From Bacteriovoracaceae bacterium (lineage in GTDB: Bacteria; Bdellovibrionota; Bacteriovoracia; Bacteriovoracales; Bacteriovoracaceae): DNA of 10,741 nucleotides. Positions 1 to 7,133 of the stretch are shown here, piece by piece. Where the stretch lies: the NCBI GenBank assembly GCA_023954595.1, contig JAGSHJ010000069.1:1-10741 (forward strand). Reading direction: 5' to 3'. Each line of letters opens with the position of its first letter. Within the stretch, counting starts at the first letter, position 1. The translations under genes and the position numbers were made by a program. Below the pieces are notes generated by a model. The model saw only the letters and a program-made list of their open reading frames with translations, did not search any database and was not told the origin of the DNA.

Positions 1-248
1 TCGCTAAAGAAGTCATGTATTACCCGCTTGATAAAATGCAGAAATTCGGCGCTAAATACATCACCGATATGTTTATTTACCGTCTGGCAAAGGCTTTGAT
101 CGCTTTTGTCATGGCCCAATACTTGCTTAAAGATATGTGGAGCTTAAATCTCTTACAGGCCGCGTTTATAAGTTTGTGGCTAATTCTGTTAGTATTGTTG
201 TTTAAGGAACAAAAACGGGTAAATAAAGACGTATCGGAGAAACTATGA
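1..248 (+). CDS. C-terminal end of a polytopic transporter, ATP/ADP-carrier (TLC)/MFS-like (partial)
   Basis: Open from the left edge (reading phase starts at base 3), giving the last 81 residues of a larger protein. The first visible residues (AKEVMYYPLDKMQKFGAKY) resemble the 'KEvlYxPL...e.kykaK..iDtfvyR' stretch known from NTP/NDP exchange transporters and related MFS proteins. Two hydrophobic helices follow, around FIYRLAKALIAFVMAQYLL and LNLLQAAFISLWLILLVLLF, and then a short charged tail (KEQKRVNKDVSEKL), as expected at the cytoplasmic end of an inner-membrane carrier. In that family the substrate would be a nucleotide, but the substrate-determining part lies outside the window, so a generic MFS transporter is equally possible. 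The stop codon TGA overlaps the ATG of the oligopeptidase gene (ATGA), which suggests translational coupling and one operon. Confidence 0.55.
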   Translation, partial: AKEVMYYPLDKMQKFGAKYITDMFIYRLAKALIAFVMAQYLLKDMWSLNLLQAAFISLWLILLVLLFKEQKRVNKDVSEKL

Positions 249-2272
249 ATCCACTTATTGAAAAATCCAAACTTGAGCATGAGGCCATCCCTTTTGATAA
301 AATTAAAGCTGAACACTTTCTTCCAGCTTTAGAAGAAGCAATAACTCACGCAAAAAGTGAATATGAAAAAATAAAAGAAGAAAAAGAAATTAGCTTTAAA
401 ACTATTGTTGAGCGAGCTGAAGAAGCTGAATCAACCTTGGACCAAATAGTTAATGTCTTTTATGCCTTGTACGGGGCAGAGTGTACTGAAGAAATAAATA
501 ACATCTCACAAAAGTTCTCTGAAACTCTTACTAAATACTCAAGTGATATCACACTAGACAAGAAACTCTTCGCCCAAGTCCAAAGACTATATGAGCAAAG
601 AGACTCAATGAATCTCAATCCTGAACAATTAATTATCCTAGATGATATGTACAAAGGGTTTGCAAGAAATGGTGCCTTACTTGATGAGCAAGGTAAAACA
701 CGCCTAAGAGAGATAGATGAAAAGCTCTCAAGTGTAGGTCTTAAATTTAGCGAGAACGTTAGAAAGGCAACCAACGAGTATGTGCTTTTTGTTGAAGATG
801 AAAACAAACTCAAAGGAATGCCAGATTCAGTTTTAGAACAAGCACGTGAAACTGCAAAAGAGAAAGGCAAAGAGAACGCATGGGCCTTTACTCTTCAATT
901 TCCAAGCTACCTGCCATTCATGCAGTACTGTCAGGATAGAGAGCTTAGAAAAGAGATCTTTATGGCAGCTTCAGTTAAGGCCGTGGAAGGTGAGTTTGGC
1001 AATCAAGACAATATTAAAGAAACTTTGAAACTTCGTCATGATAGAGCAAGGCTTCTAGGCTATGACGATCATGCACATTATACCCTTGAGAAAAGAATGG
1101 CCCAAGACGCCAAAACTGTAATGTCGTTCTTGGAAAATATTTTAGGCAAGGCAAGACCTGCTGCCACTAGAGAGTTTGAAAAACTCAAAGACTTAAAGCA
1201 TGAGTTAACTGGGGAAGACCGCGAGGACTTTCACAAATACGACGGCCCATTTTATACAGAGATCCTAAAAAAGAGAGAGCTTAATATTGATGATGAGCTA
1301 CTTAGGCCATACTTCAAGCTTGAAAACGTCATTGATGGTGTCTTTGAAGTGGCAAATAGATTATATGGCATTAACTTCAAAGAAGTGGATGTGCCTGTCT
1401 ACCACAAAGATGTAAAGGCGTTTGAGGTAACTGATGATAAAGGAAAGTTTGTAGGTCTTTTCTATGCGGACTTCTTTCCAAGGGATGCAAAAAGACCAGG
1501 TGCTTGGATGACCGATTTGAGAGCACAAGGTCTTCAACACGGGAAAGTGAAAAGACCCTTTGTAGCAATCGTTTGTAACTTTACAAAGCCAACAGCTAGT
1601 AAGCCATCTCTACTGACTCTTGATGAAGTGATGACTCTATTCCATGAATTTGGTCACTCTCTACATGGTCTATTATCTAATGTTCATTACCGTGCAAAAA
1701 GTGGAACCAGCGTTTACTGGGACTTTGTAGAACTTCCTTCACAAATTATGGAAAACTGGGTCATGGAAAAAGAGTGTTTGGATATATTTGCCAAGCATTA
1801 CGAAACTGGAGAGAAGATTCCACAAGAATATGTAGATAAAATTAGAGAGTCTCAGACCTTCTTAGAGGGGATGGGAACTCTTCGCCAGTTAAGCTTTGCA
1901 TTCTTAGATATGGCATTTCATACAGCTGATCCTAGTGATGTTAAAGATGTTGTGAAGTTTGAACATAAAGTTATGGAAGACTATGATCTTTACCCAAGAG
2001 TAGAAAGACAGAACATGGCCGCATCTTTTGGACATATCTTTGCCGGAGGATATGCTGCTGGTTACTACTCTTATAAATGGGCGGAAGTTCTTGATGCAGA
2101 CGCATTTGAAGCTTTTAAAGAACAAGGTATATTTAATCAAGAAGTCGCCAAGAAATTTAAAGAAAACATCTTGGAGAAGGGTGGAAGTGATCATCCTGCA
2201 ACTCTTTATCAAAACTTTAGAGGCAAGGATGCTGATCCTGAGGCCCTACTGAGAAGGGCCGGACTTATTTAG
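245..2272 (+). CDS. prlC: Oligopeptidase A-like M3 family zinc metallopeptidase
   Basis: Cytoplasmic thimet-type oligopeptidase that hydrolyses short peptides, including cleaved signal peptides and proteolysis products in the E. coli homologue. At 675 aa it matches the usual length (about 680). The zinc site is complete: HEFGH at residues 467-471 (ligands H467 and H471, catalytic E468) and a third ligand E496 in DFVELPSQ, with the same 29-residue spacing known in thimet oligopeptidase. The C-terminal region has the family's GGYAAGYYSYKWAEVLDADAF and ends GGSDHPATLYQNFRGKDADP. No signal peptide is present. The ATG overlaps the end of the upstream transporter gene by 4 nt, so it is probably translationally coupled to it, and an intrinsic terminator follows directly. 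The family assignment is secure; opdA versus dcp-like naming rests on the C-terminus and length. Confidence 0.95.
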   Translation: MNPLIEKSKLEHEAIPFDKIKAEHFLPALEEAITHAKSEYEKIKEEKEISFKTIVERAEEAESTLDQIVNVFYALYGAECTEEINNISQKFSETLTKYSSDITLDKKLFAQVQRLYEQRDSMNLNPEQLIILDDMYKGFARNGALLDEQGKTRLREIDEKLSSVGLKFSENVRKATNEYVLFVEDENKLKGMPDSVLEQARETAKEKGKENAWAFTLQFPSYLPFMQYCQDRELRKEIFMAASVKAVEGEFGNQDNIKETLKLRHDRARLLGYDDHAHYTLEKRMAQDAKTVMSFLENILGKARPAATREFEKLKDLKHELTGEDREDFHKYDGPFYTEILKKRELNIDDELLRPYFKLENVIDGVFEVANRLYGINFKEVDVPVYHKDVKAFEVTDDKGKFVGLFYADFFPRDAKRPGAWMTDLRAQGLQHGKVKRPFVAIVCNFTKPTASKPSLLTLDEVMTLFHEFGHSLHGLLSNVHYRAKSGTSVYWDFVELPSQIMENWVMEKECLDIFAKHYETGEKIPQEYVDKIRESQTFLEGMGTLRQLSFAFLDMAFHTADPSDVKDVVKFEHKVMEDYDLYPRVERQNMAASFGHIFAGGYAAGYYSYKWAEVLDADAFEAFKEQGIFNQEVAKKFKENILEKGGSDHPATLYQNFRGKDADPEALLRRAGLI

Positions 2273-2283
2273 AATTTCTAATC

Positions 2284-2315
2284 AAGGGCATCACATGGTG
2301 CCCTTTTTATTTTTT
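2284..2315 (+). terminator. Rho-independent terminator after the oligopeptidase gene
   Basis: A 9-bp stem (AAGGGCATC paired with GGTGCCCTT, one G-T pair) closes a 4-base loop ACAT at 2284-2305 and runs into a T-rich tract to 2315. It lies 11 nt past the oligopeptidase stop. The convergent mazG gene ends inside the T tract; on the minus strand the stem is followed by TGATTAG, so it is a poor terminator in that direction. Confidence 0.85.
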
Positions 2316-3089
2316 AAGCTCTTTTTTGGTTTCTTGCCAAAGTTGTTCAAGCTGTTCGACATTCATATGTTTCATATTCTTATTTTCAGACTTTGCCTTA
2401 TTTTCCATGTGGGAAAATCTATTGATAAACTTCTTATTCGCCTCTCTAAGGGCGTCCTCTGGATCAAAGCCTAGGTGTCTGGAAAGCTGGGCGACACTGA
2501 AGAGAAGATCACCAACTTCTTCTTTTAGTCTTTTGTCACTTCTGTGTTCTTCTCTAAGTTCTTGGAGAACTTCACCAAGCTCTTCTTCTACCTTTACATA
2601 AACCTGTTCCACTGTATCCCAGTCAAAGTTTACTTTTGCGGACTTTGCCCCGATTTTATCAGCTGCCATAAGTGAAGGCATATAAACGTCTTCTTCTTTA
2701 AAAAAGTTCTCTGAATCTTTTTGTTTAATTTCTTCCCAGTTTTTCGAAACTTCATCAGCACTCTGGGCAATAGATTTATCTTTAAAAACGTGGGGGTGGC
2801 GCTCAATCATTTTACGAGCAAGTGTCTTTGATACACTCTCAATATCGAAGTGGTCATTTTCACTAGCTATTTGGGAGTGAAGTAGGACTTGTAGAAGTAC
2901 ATCTCCTAGCTCTTCTTCCATTTTGGTAAAGTCTTGTTTTTCAACTGCGTGGACATATTCATAAGTCTCTTCTACTAAGTACTTTAACAGGCTCTGGTGG
3001 GTCTGCTTTAAGTCCCAAGGGCATCCATCGACTGGGTGTCTAAGTTTTGCGATAACATTTACTAGATTTTGAAACTCCGGATATTCCAT
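2307..3089 (-). CDS. mazG: Nucleoside triphosphate pyrophosphohydrolase MazG
   Basis: House-cleaning enzyme that hydrolyses (d)NTPs to NMP and PPi in the cytoplasm; in E. coli it also affects ppGpp and the MazEF response. The 260-aa product has the two-domain layout and length of E. coli MazG (263 aa). The N-terminal domain contains CPWDLKQTH, then the EExxE segment (VEETYE, about residues 39-44) and EELGD (59-63), the usual Mg-binding acidic set. The C-terminal domain repeats the pattern with EEELGE (168-173) and EEVGD (190-194). I chose the ATG at 3087-3089, because AGGGAG sits 5 nt upstream of it; the GTG two codons earlier (3093-3095) would overlap that ribosome binding site. The gene diverges from ybeY and converges on the oligopeptidase gene. 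Confidence 0.95.
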   Translation of the reverse strand: MEYPEFQNLVNVIAKLRHPVDGCPWDLKQTHQSLLKYLVEETYEYVHAVEKQDFTKMEEELGDVLLQVLLHSQIASENDHFDIESVSKTLARKMIERHPHVFKDKSIAQSADEVSKNWEEIKQKDSENFFKEEDVYMPSLMAADKIGAKSAKVNFDWDTVEQVYVKVEEELGEVLQELREEHRSDKRLKEEVGDLLFSVAQLSRHLGFDPEDALREANKKFINRFSHMENKAKSENKNMKHMNVEQLEQLWQETKKELKK

Positions 3090-3115
3090 TCCCACTCCCT
3101 AATTTTGATAGATCA

Positions 3116-3124
3116 TGATATTCT
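3116..3124 (+). promoter_or_regulatory. Possible extended -10 promoter element for ybeY
   Basis: TGATATTCT in the 53-bp mazG-ybeY gap fits TGnTATAAT at all but two positions and would place the transcript start a few bases before the ybeY ribosome binding site (AGAGG). No convincing -35 is visible. This is a consensus match only. Confidence 0.25.
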
Positions 3125-3142
3125 TAGCGCAAAAGAGGCACT

Positions 3143-3655
3143 ATGGAAAAAGAGATTAATTATAACATTGATGACATCAACCTGAACTGTTTCACCCCTG
3201 AAGAACTTAGCTCTAAGCTGGATTCTTTACTAAAAGGTGTGCTGTCCATTATCGCAAGTAAGCAGCAGCAGATCCTAAAGGGGAAGTTCAAAAGCGTGGA
3301 AGTTAATTTAAATATTGTCGATGATGAAGAGATACAAAAAATAAATTTAGAGTACCGACAAAAAGATAAGGCCACAGATGTTCTCTCTTTTCCTTTGCAG
3401 GAAAATGTTCGTCGTGGAGAGTATGATCAATTTGAAGGGCACTTAGAGCTAGGTGATATCTTTGTCGCAAGCGGTGTATGCCTAAAACAAGCCCTAGAGA
3501 ATGATTTAACTTACGAGCAGGAATTTGTTCATCTATTTGCTCATGGATATCTGCATCTATGTGGATACGATCATGAAGAAAGTGAAGAAGAAGAGAAGAT
3601 TATGGGCCAGCTCGAAAGTGAAATTATGGACGAACTGGCCGCAAAGAATATTTAG
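3143..3655 (+). CDS. ybeY: Endoribonuclease YbeY (rRNA maturation / ribosome quality control)
   Basis: Single-strand-specific metallo-endoribonuclease acting in 16S rRNA 3'-end processing and 70S quality control in known members. The zinc signature HxxxHxxxxxH is intact, at H134, H138 and H144 (AHGYLHLCGYDHEE). The family blocks YRQKDKATDVLSFP (about 71-84) and LELGDIFVA (101-109) are also present. At 170 aa it is slightly longer than E. coli YbeY (155 aa), the extra length being an N-terminal helical stretch and an acidic tail. An AGAGG precedes the ATG at 5-nt spacing. The usual phoH/ybeX neighbours are absent; the gene instead diverges from mazG. Its TAG stop overlaps the stop codon of the gene on the opposite strand. 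Confidence 0.95.
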   Translation: MEKEINYNIDDINLNCFTPEELSSKLDSLLKGVLSIIASKQQQILKGKFKSVEVNLNIVDDEEIQKINLEYRQKDKATDVLSFPLQENVRRGEYDQFEGHLELGDIFVASGVCLKQALENDLTYEQEFVHLFAHGYLHLCGYDHEESEEEEKIMGQLESEIMDELAAKNI

Positions 3656-3963
3656 TCTAAAAAGTATTGGCCGTTTGATTCAACGATAACACCACTTAGT
3701 GTTCCGTCTTTAGCTACTTCACATTGAGCAGGAGTCAGTTCGATTTCTGCTCCTAAAATTTCTGATTGTGAAAGAGCACAAAATGCTGACTCAGCATAAT
3801 AAGAAGTTGCGCTAACAACTGCTGCACAGTAAGTCGCATCTTCAACAATCTCAAAGTTCTGGCTAATAATCTGAGCACTACTTGATTCACAAGACTGAGC
3901 TTGAGCGATTTGTGCCATAGATAAAACAGTACAAAATACAAAAAAGTTAACTAGTTTTTTCAT
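3652..3963 (-). CDS. Small secreted four-cysteine protein, function unknown
   Basis: A 103-aa product with a clear Sec signal peptide: MKKLVNFF, a hydrophobic core, and AQA followed by QS (cleavage after about residue 23). The mature part of about 80 residues has exactly four cysteines (25, 46, 62, 81), enough for two disulfides, and is acidic. I do not recognise the family. The start at 3961-3963 was chosen because AAGGA lies 7 nt upstream and the signal peptide begins there; an in-frame extension to 4053 would put an implausible 30-residue leader before the signal peptide. It lies downstream of the subtilase gene on the same strand but behind a strong terminator, so it probably has its own promoter in 3964-4050. 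The TAA stop overlaps the ybeY stop tail to tail. Confidence 0.8.
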   Translation of the reverse strand: MKKLVNFFVFCTVLSMAQIAQAQSCESSSAQIISQNFEIVEDATYCAAVVSATSYYAESAFCALSQSEILGAEIELTPAQCEVAKDGTLSGVIVESNGQYFLD

Positions 3964-4051
3964 TTCATCATCCTTTGGGGAGTAGGTGTATTTAATTTTT
4001 AAAGGATAAATGCGTTCAGGTGAAGGGCAATGGAAGGATTTACATGGTGTC

Positions 4052-4078
4052 AAAAGCGAGGCCCGCAGACCTCGCCTT
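4052..4078 (-). terminator. Rho-independent terminator of the subtilase gene
   Basis: Read on the minus strand, GCGAGGTC and GGCCTCGC form an 8-bp stem (one G-T pair) around the tetraloop TGCG at 4056-4075. It can be extended by A-T pairs from the flanking AAG and TTT, and is followed by TTTT. It starts 8 nt past the subtilase stop and separates that gene from the small secreted protein gene. Confidence 0.85.
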
Positions 4079-4083
4079 ATTAA

Positions 4084-5421
4084 TTATCTCTTAAGTGATT
4101 GATTTCTTACTAACTCGTCATAGTTATTAAGAGTGTGACGAAGGGCCTGGTATAGGTCAATGCGACCACCCGAAACCATAAGATCTTCAAAACGACCTAC
4201 TTTCGTTACTGACTCCATTATAACTTTCTTCAAGCTAATTGGATTAAGCTCTGGGAAGTGGCTTAAAACTTCAGCAGTTACACCTGCAGTTGTAGGTGAC
4301 GCCATTGATGTTCCAGACATGCTGGAGTAGCCGTTACCAGGAACTGTTGAGTAAACGCTTGAGCCTGGAGCTGCAACGTCTACAGTATTTTGACCAACAT
4401 TTGAGAACCAAGATAGGCCACCTGATTTATTTGTAGATGCTACAACCAATAGGTAGTCACTTGGAAAAGATGCAGGATATTTAGGCTTGTTATCGTTATC
4501 AGATCTATATTCATTTCCTGCTGCAGCTATAACTAGCGCACCATAAGTTTGGCCAATATGGTCAATAGTCTCATTAACAATCATTCCACCTTCGTTGTGA
4601 GCTTTACCGAATGAGCAGTTGATGATTTTTGCACCATGCTTTGCTGCATATAGAAAAGACTCTACAACGTCTGCGTCAGTTTCGTCTGAGCTATCAGGAA
4701 CAGCTCTAATTGCCATGATTTTCACATTACTTGCAATACCTGCGATTCCAACACCGTTGTTTTGTGATGCTGCAATAGTTCCTGCTACGTGAGTTCCATG
4801 TGCGTGAGATGCCATTGGATCACCAGAAGCATTTCCTTGATCGTCTTTATTGATAGTGTCGATACCGTGAATATCGTCAATGTAGCCATTGTTGTCATCA
4901 TCAATACCGTTATTTGCAATCTCTGCAGGGTTTGACCACATAACATCTCTTAGATCTTCGTGGTTGTAATCAACACCTGTGTCTATTACTGCTACGATTA
5001 CTTCTTCTTTATTAATAGCTAATGGGTCCATGTAAGCTTTGTTTACAGAAACACCTTTTCTGGAAGCGTCTCTAAATGCCCATACCTTTGAGGCCTTTGG
5101 ATCATTGAATGCTTCAAAGAAAGAAGAAGAATCCATAGATTTTGTTTTTTGAGCTGTTGGGAGCTTTCTTTTACCTGCGTAATAACTTCTCTCTGTTTTA
5201 ACAACTTGCTTGTTGTTTTTAAGCTCATTTTCAAGTGCTACTGCATTAGAAGTCTTTACAAGGTAATTTTGACCAAAAAGAGGTTTTGCTGATTGAATCA
5301 GAGAGCTTTCTGGAAGTTTTGCGCCTTTTGCAACCTTTACAAAGAGTCTAGTCGACTCAAAGCGTGGGGACTGGGCGAACGCTGCACTAATTGTAAGTGA
5401 TGCGAGAATTATCCACTTCAT
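4084..5421 (-). CDS. Secreted subtilisin-like serine protease (peptidase S8)
   Basis: A 445-aa exported endopeptidase. Layout: signal peptide (about residues 1-16, MKWIILASL...AFA, cleavage before QSP), a pro-region of about 85 residues of inhibitor-propeptide type (TRLFVKVAKGAKLPESS...), then the catalytic domain. The catalytic triad is complete: D147 (VIDTGVD), H208 (HGTHVAGT) and S372 (GTSMASP), with the oxyanion N303 (AAAGNE). An acidic loop (GIDDDNNGYIDDIHG, about 172-186) is the kind that binds calcium in S8 enzymes. There is almost no C-terminal extension, so the protein is probably released rather than anchored. The start at 5419-5421 has AAGGA 7 nt upstream; the longer in-frame start at 5508 would bury the signal peptide. 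It is divergent from the barrel/lipoprotein operon across a 282-bp gap. Confidence 0.93.
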   Translation of the reverse strand: MKWIILASLTISAAFAQSPRFESTRLFVKVAKGAKLPESSLIQSAKPLFGQNYLVKTSNAVALENELKNNKQVVKTERSYYAGKRKLPTAQKTKSMDSSSFFEAFNDPKASKVWAFRDASRKGVSVNKAYMDPLAINKEEVIVAVIDTGVDYNHEDLRDVMWSNPAEIANNGIDDDNNGYIDDIHGIDTINKDDQGNASGDPMASHAHGTHVAGTIAASQNNGVGIAGIASNVKIMAIRAVPDSSDETDADVVESFLYAAKHGAKIINCSFGKAHNEGGMIVNETIDHIGQTYGALVIAAAGNEYRSDNDNKPKYPASFPSDYLLVVASTNKSGGLSWFSNVGQNTVDVAAPGSSVYSTVPGNGYSSMSGTSMASPTTAGVTAEVLSHFPELNPISLKKVIMESVTKVGRFEDLMVSGGRIDLYQALRHTLNNYDELVRNQSLKR

Positions 5422-5460
5422 AATTATATCCTTTAATTTGAGGGTTAAAAACCATGTAAT

Positions 5461-5515
5461 CTTGTCAAGAAAGAGATAGTCCGACAAGTGAATCTTATTG
5501 AGCTGCAAACTTGTC
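5461..5515. repeat. Three-copy CTTGTC/GACAAG inverted repeat set
   Basis: CTTGTC occurs at 5461-5466 and 5510-5515, with its complement GACAAG between them at 5483-5488. The middle and right copies extend to a 7-bp match (GACAAGT / ACTTGTC, 19-nt spacer). The set lies 40-95 nt upstream of the subtilase start, so it is either a paired operator or, in a subtilase leader RNA, two mutually exclusive hairpins sharing the middle arm. Observation is direct; function is inference. Confidence 0.45.
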
Positions 5516-5537
5516 TAATGGAGTTAAGTAGTTGAAA

Positions 5538-5599
5538 ATGTGGTGTGTGACTAAAATTTTGACAGGAAAAATCTACACTGCTTTGTGCCAAAACCACAT
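5538..5599. repeat. Seven-bp inverted repeat ATGTGGT / ACCACAT
   Basis: ATGTGGT at 5538-5544 and its exact complement ACCACAT at 5593-5599 are separated by 48 nt in the divergent gap, just upstream of the candidate -10 of the barrel operon. Seven matched bases at this distance could be chance. The rest of the gap (5422-5703) holds no gene that I can support. Confidence 0.3.
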
Positions 5600-5614
5600 G
5601 TTAGGCCAGTTTGT

Positions 5615-5623
5615 TGATATTAT
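5615..5623 (+). promoter_or_regulatory. Possible extended -10 promoter of the barrel/lipoprotein operon
   Basis: TGATATTAT matches the extended -10 pattern TGnTATAAT at all but one position and would start a transcript near 5630 with a leader of about 75 nt. No good -35 is seen at the usual distance, which is common for extended -10 promoters. Consensus match only. Confidence 0.35.
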
Positions 5624-5703
5624 TGGTTGAGTTAAAAATTCTAAATTTGCAACAACCGAGAGTACTGAAACGAAGCTGAAGGTTTAGACAAAAGGACTAT
5701 AAT

Positions 5704-7116
5704 TTGTTTAAAAAATTACCATTTAATTCAATTGGATTGTGCACATTATGTGCAGTGGTTGCTTCATCTCAAGTTGTTGCTGCGAACTTAAAAACAAATC
5801 TATACACAAATAAATTATCAACTGCACTAGAGGATCTACAGTCTCAAAAAGATAAAAAATCAGATCTTTCAGGGGACTTTACTCTTAGATCCAATCAATT
5901 GGTTGAAGATGTTGGAGAAGTTGTAGGAAACCAATATTGGGGTGATCTTAATCTTGAATACAACACAGGTAGTTCTTCTACTTCGATAAAGAAAGTTTCA
6001 GTTTCTGCAAGAGCTAATGATCAAGAAGCAGTGATGTTCTCTGCTCCTGAGGCATATATAAAGTATGAGTGGAGTAACTCTTCACTAACAATGGGGCGTA
6101 GCCTTCTTGAATGGGGTTACATCGATGCAGTTTGGGGATTTGGAAAAATCAACAATAGAAAGAATTTTGACTATTTTGAGCCAGGCCTTGAAGGTCTGAC
6201 TGGGCTTGTATATACAAAAGAGGCTCCTGGAATGAGCTTTTCAATCTTTGGATCTCTTCTTTACGTTCCAGAATTAAATCCAGGACAAAACTACGATGAA
6301 GACAAGGGCACAATTGATTGTAATAATCCATGGTGTAAGCCTCAATCTTCTACAGCTCCTTTAGAGGATGGAAAGGAAGTTCCTGTATTCTATAGTATTG
6401 AGTACCCTGAAGTTACTGATGTAGTTTTTAGATATAGTGCTGGTGCGCGTGTTGCTATGGATATAGGACCTACTACATTGGAAGTCTTTGGAATCAGAAA
6501 GCCTGAGAATCAATTATCTGTTGCTGCTGAATATTACTATGACATTGATGTCGGAGATAAAGGCACTGCATTTGTCGATGTTACGCCACAGGTTTATTAC
6601 CATGACGTTCTCGGAGCAAATTTAAAGTTTAAACTTACTGACTACATCACAGCTTACGGTGGTGGTCTAAGTATTACCCCAAATACTTATCCTGATGGAA
6701 TTAACCCTCGTATTGTTTATACAGGTCTAAAGCCTAAGAAGAAAAAAGAAGACTATTTGGGTACAGGTGTCTTTTACGAAGGTGCCAAGATTAAAGGCGG
6801 AGTTCATTATGTCGCCAGAGTTAGTGATTACGATTTAGAAAATGATTTGTTGGTTGAGTATCCAAGGTGGAACCAGGCCGTCAATATCAATATTAGTTCA
6901 GTACTTACAAGGAAGTTAAGCGTCGCATTTGATTACAAATTCGACATGCTCACGGAAGACCGGTTAACAATGTTCAGCGCGAGCTATATCGTCGCTCGAA
7001 ACATGTTGGCATCGGCAGGTGTGAATATGATCGGGACGTCCGGCGACGTGGAATCCTTTTGGTCTAACTATTCCAATAACGATTCTGTGTATGGCTCGCT
7101 AAAAATTAAGTTTTAA
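5704..7116 (+). CDS. Putative outer-membrane beta-barrel (porin-like) protein
   Basis: A 470-aa exported protein starting at TTG, supported by AAAGGA 7 nt upstream and an immediate signal peptide (MFKKLPFN, hydrophobic core, cleavage near VVAA|N at about residue 27). From about residue 78 the protein is a series of short alternating-polarity strands rich in Tyr, Gly and Asp (for example YWGDLNLEYNTG, LTMGRSLLEWGYI, FVDVTPQVYYHDV). It ends LKIKF, whose terminal Phe is the usual barrel-assembly signal. Two close cysteines (C206, C211, in IDCNNPWCKP) could pin an extracellular loop. I do not recognise the family, and function (channel, receptor or structural) is open. It is followed after 17 nt by the lipoprotein gene. 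Codons around residues 406-450 (about 6920-7052) are markedly more GC-rich than the rest. Confidence 0.75.
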   Translation: MFKKLPFNSIGLCTLCAVVASSQVVAANLKTNLYTNKLSTALEDLQSQKDKKSDLSGDFTLRSNQLVEDVGEVVGNQYWGDLNLEYNTGSSSTSIKKVSVSARANDQEAVMFSAPEAYIKYEWSNSSLTMGRSLLEWGYIDAVWGFGKINNRKNFDYFEPGLEGLTGLVYTKEAPGMSFSIFGSLLYVPELNPGQNYDEDKGTIDCNNPWCKPQSSTAPLEDGKEVPVFYSIEYPEVTDVVFRYSAGARVAMDIGPTTLEVFGIRKPENQLSVAAEYYYDIDVGDKGTAFVDVTPQVYYHDVLGANLKFKLTDYITAYGGGLSITPNTYPDGINPRIVYTGLKPKKKKEDYLGTGVFYEGAKIKGGVHYVARVSDYDLENDLLVEYPRWNQAVNINISSVLTRKLSVAFDYKFDMLTEDRLTMFSASYIVARNMLASAGVNMIGTSGDVESFWSNYSNNDSVYGSLKIKF

Positions 7117-7133
7117 ACTTAAGAGGCGAGATT

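Noticed and set aside
460..870. 136-aa minus-strand reading frame inside the oligopeptidase gene
   Set aside because: It lies wholly opposite a secure M3 peptidase gene and has Ser/Leu-rich antisense composition.
3090..3095. GTG start of MazG two codons upstream
   Set aside because: It would sit within the AGGGAG-to-ATG spacer, too close to the ribosome binding site; the ATG at 3089 is better spaced.
3964..4053. N-terminal extension of the small secreted protein to the start at 4053
   Set aside because: It would place about 30 charged residues before a perfect signal peptide; the start at 3963 has a proper ribosome binding site, and the extension lies in the promoter/terminator region.
5422..5508. 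N-terminal extension of the subtilase to 5508
   Set aside because: The signal peptide starts at MKWII with AAGGA 7 nt upstream; the extension overlaps the inverted repeat region and has no ribosome binding site.
5559..5587. TTGACA as a -35 box for the barrel operon
   Set aside because: The -35 match is perfect, but at 16-18 nt downstream there is only TTTGTG-like sequence, which is not a usable -10.
5538..5630. 30-codon plus-strand ORF in the divergent gap
   Set aside because: No ribosome binding site and no protein-like features; its ends coincide with the inverted repeat, so it is more likely chance.
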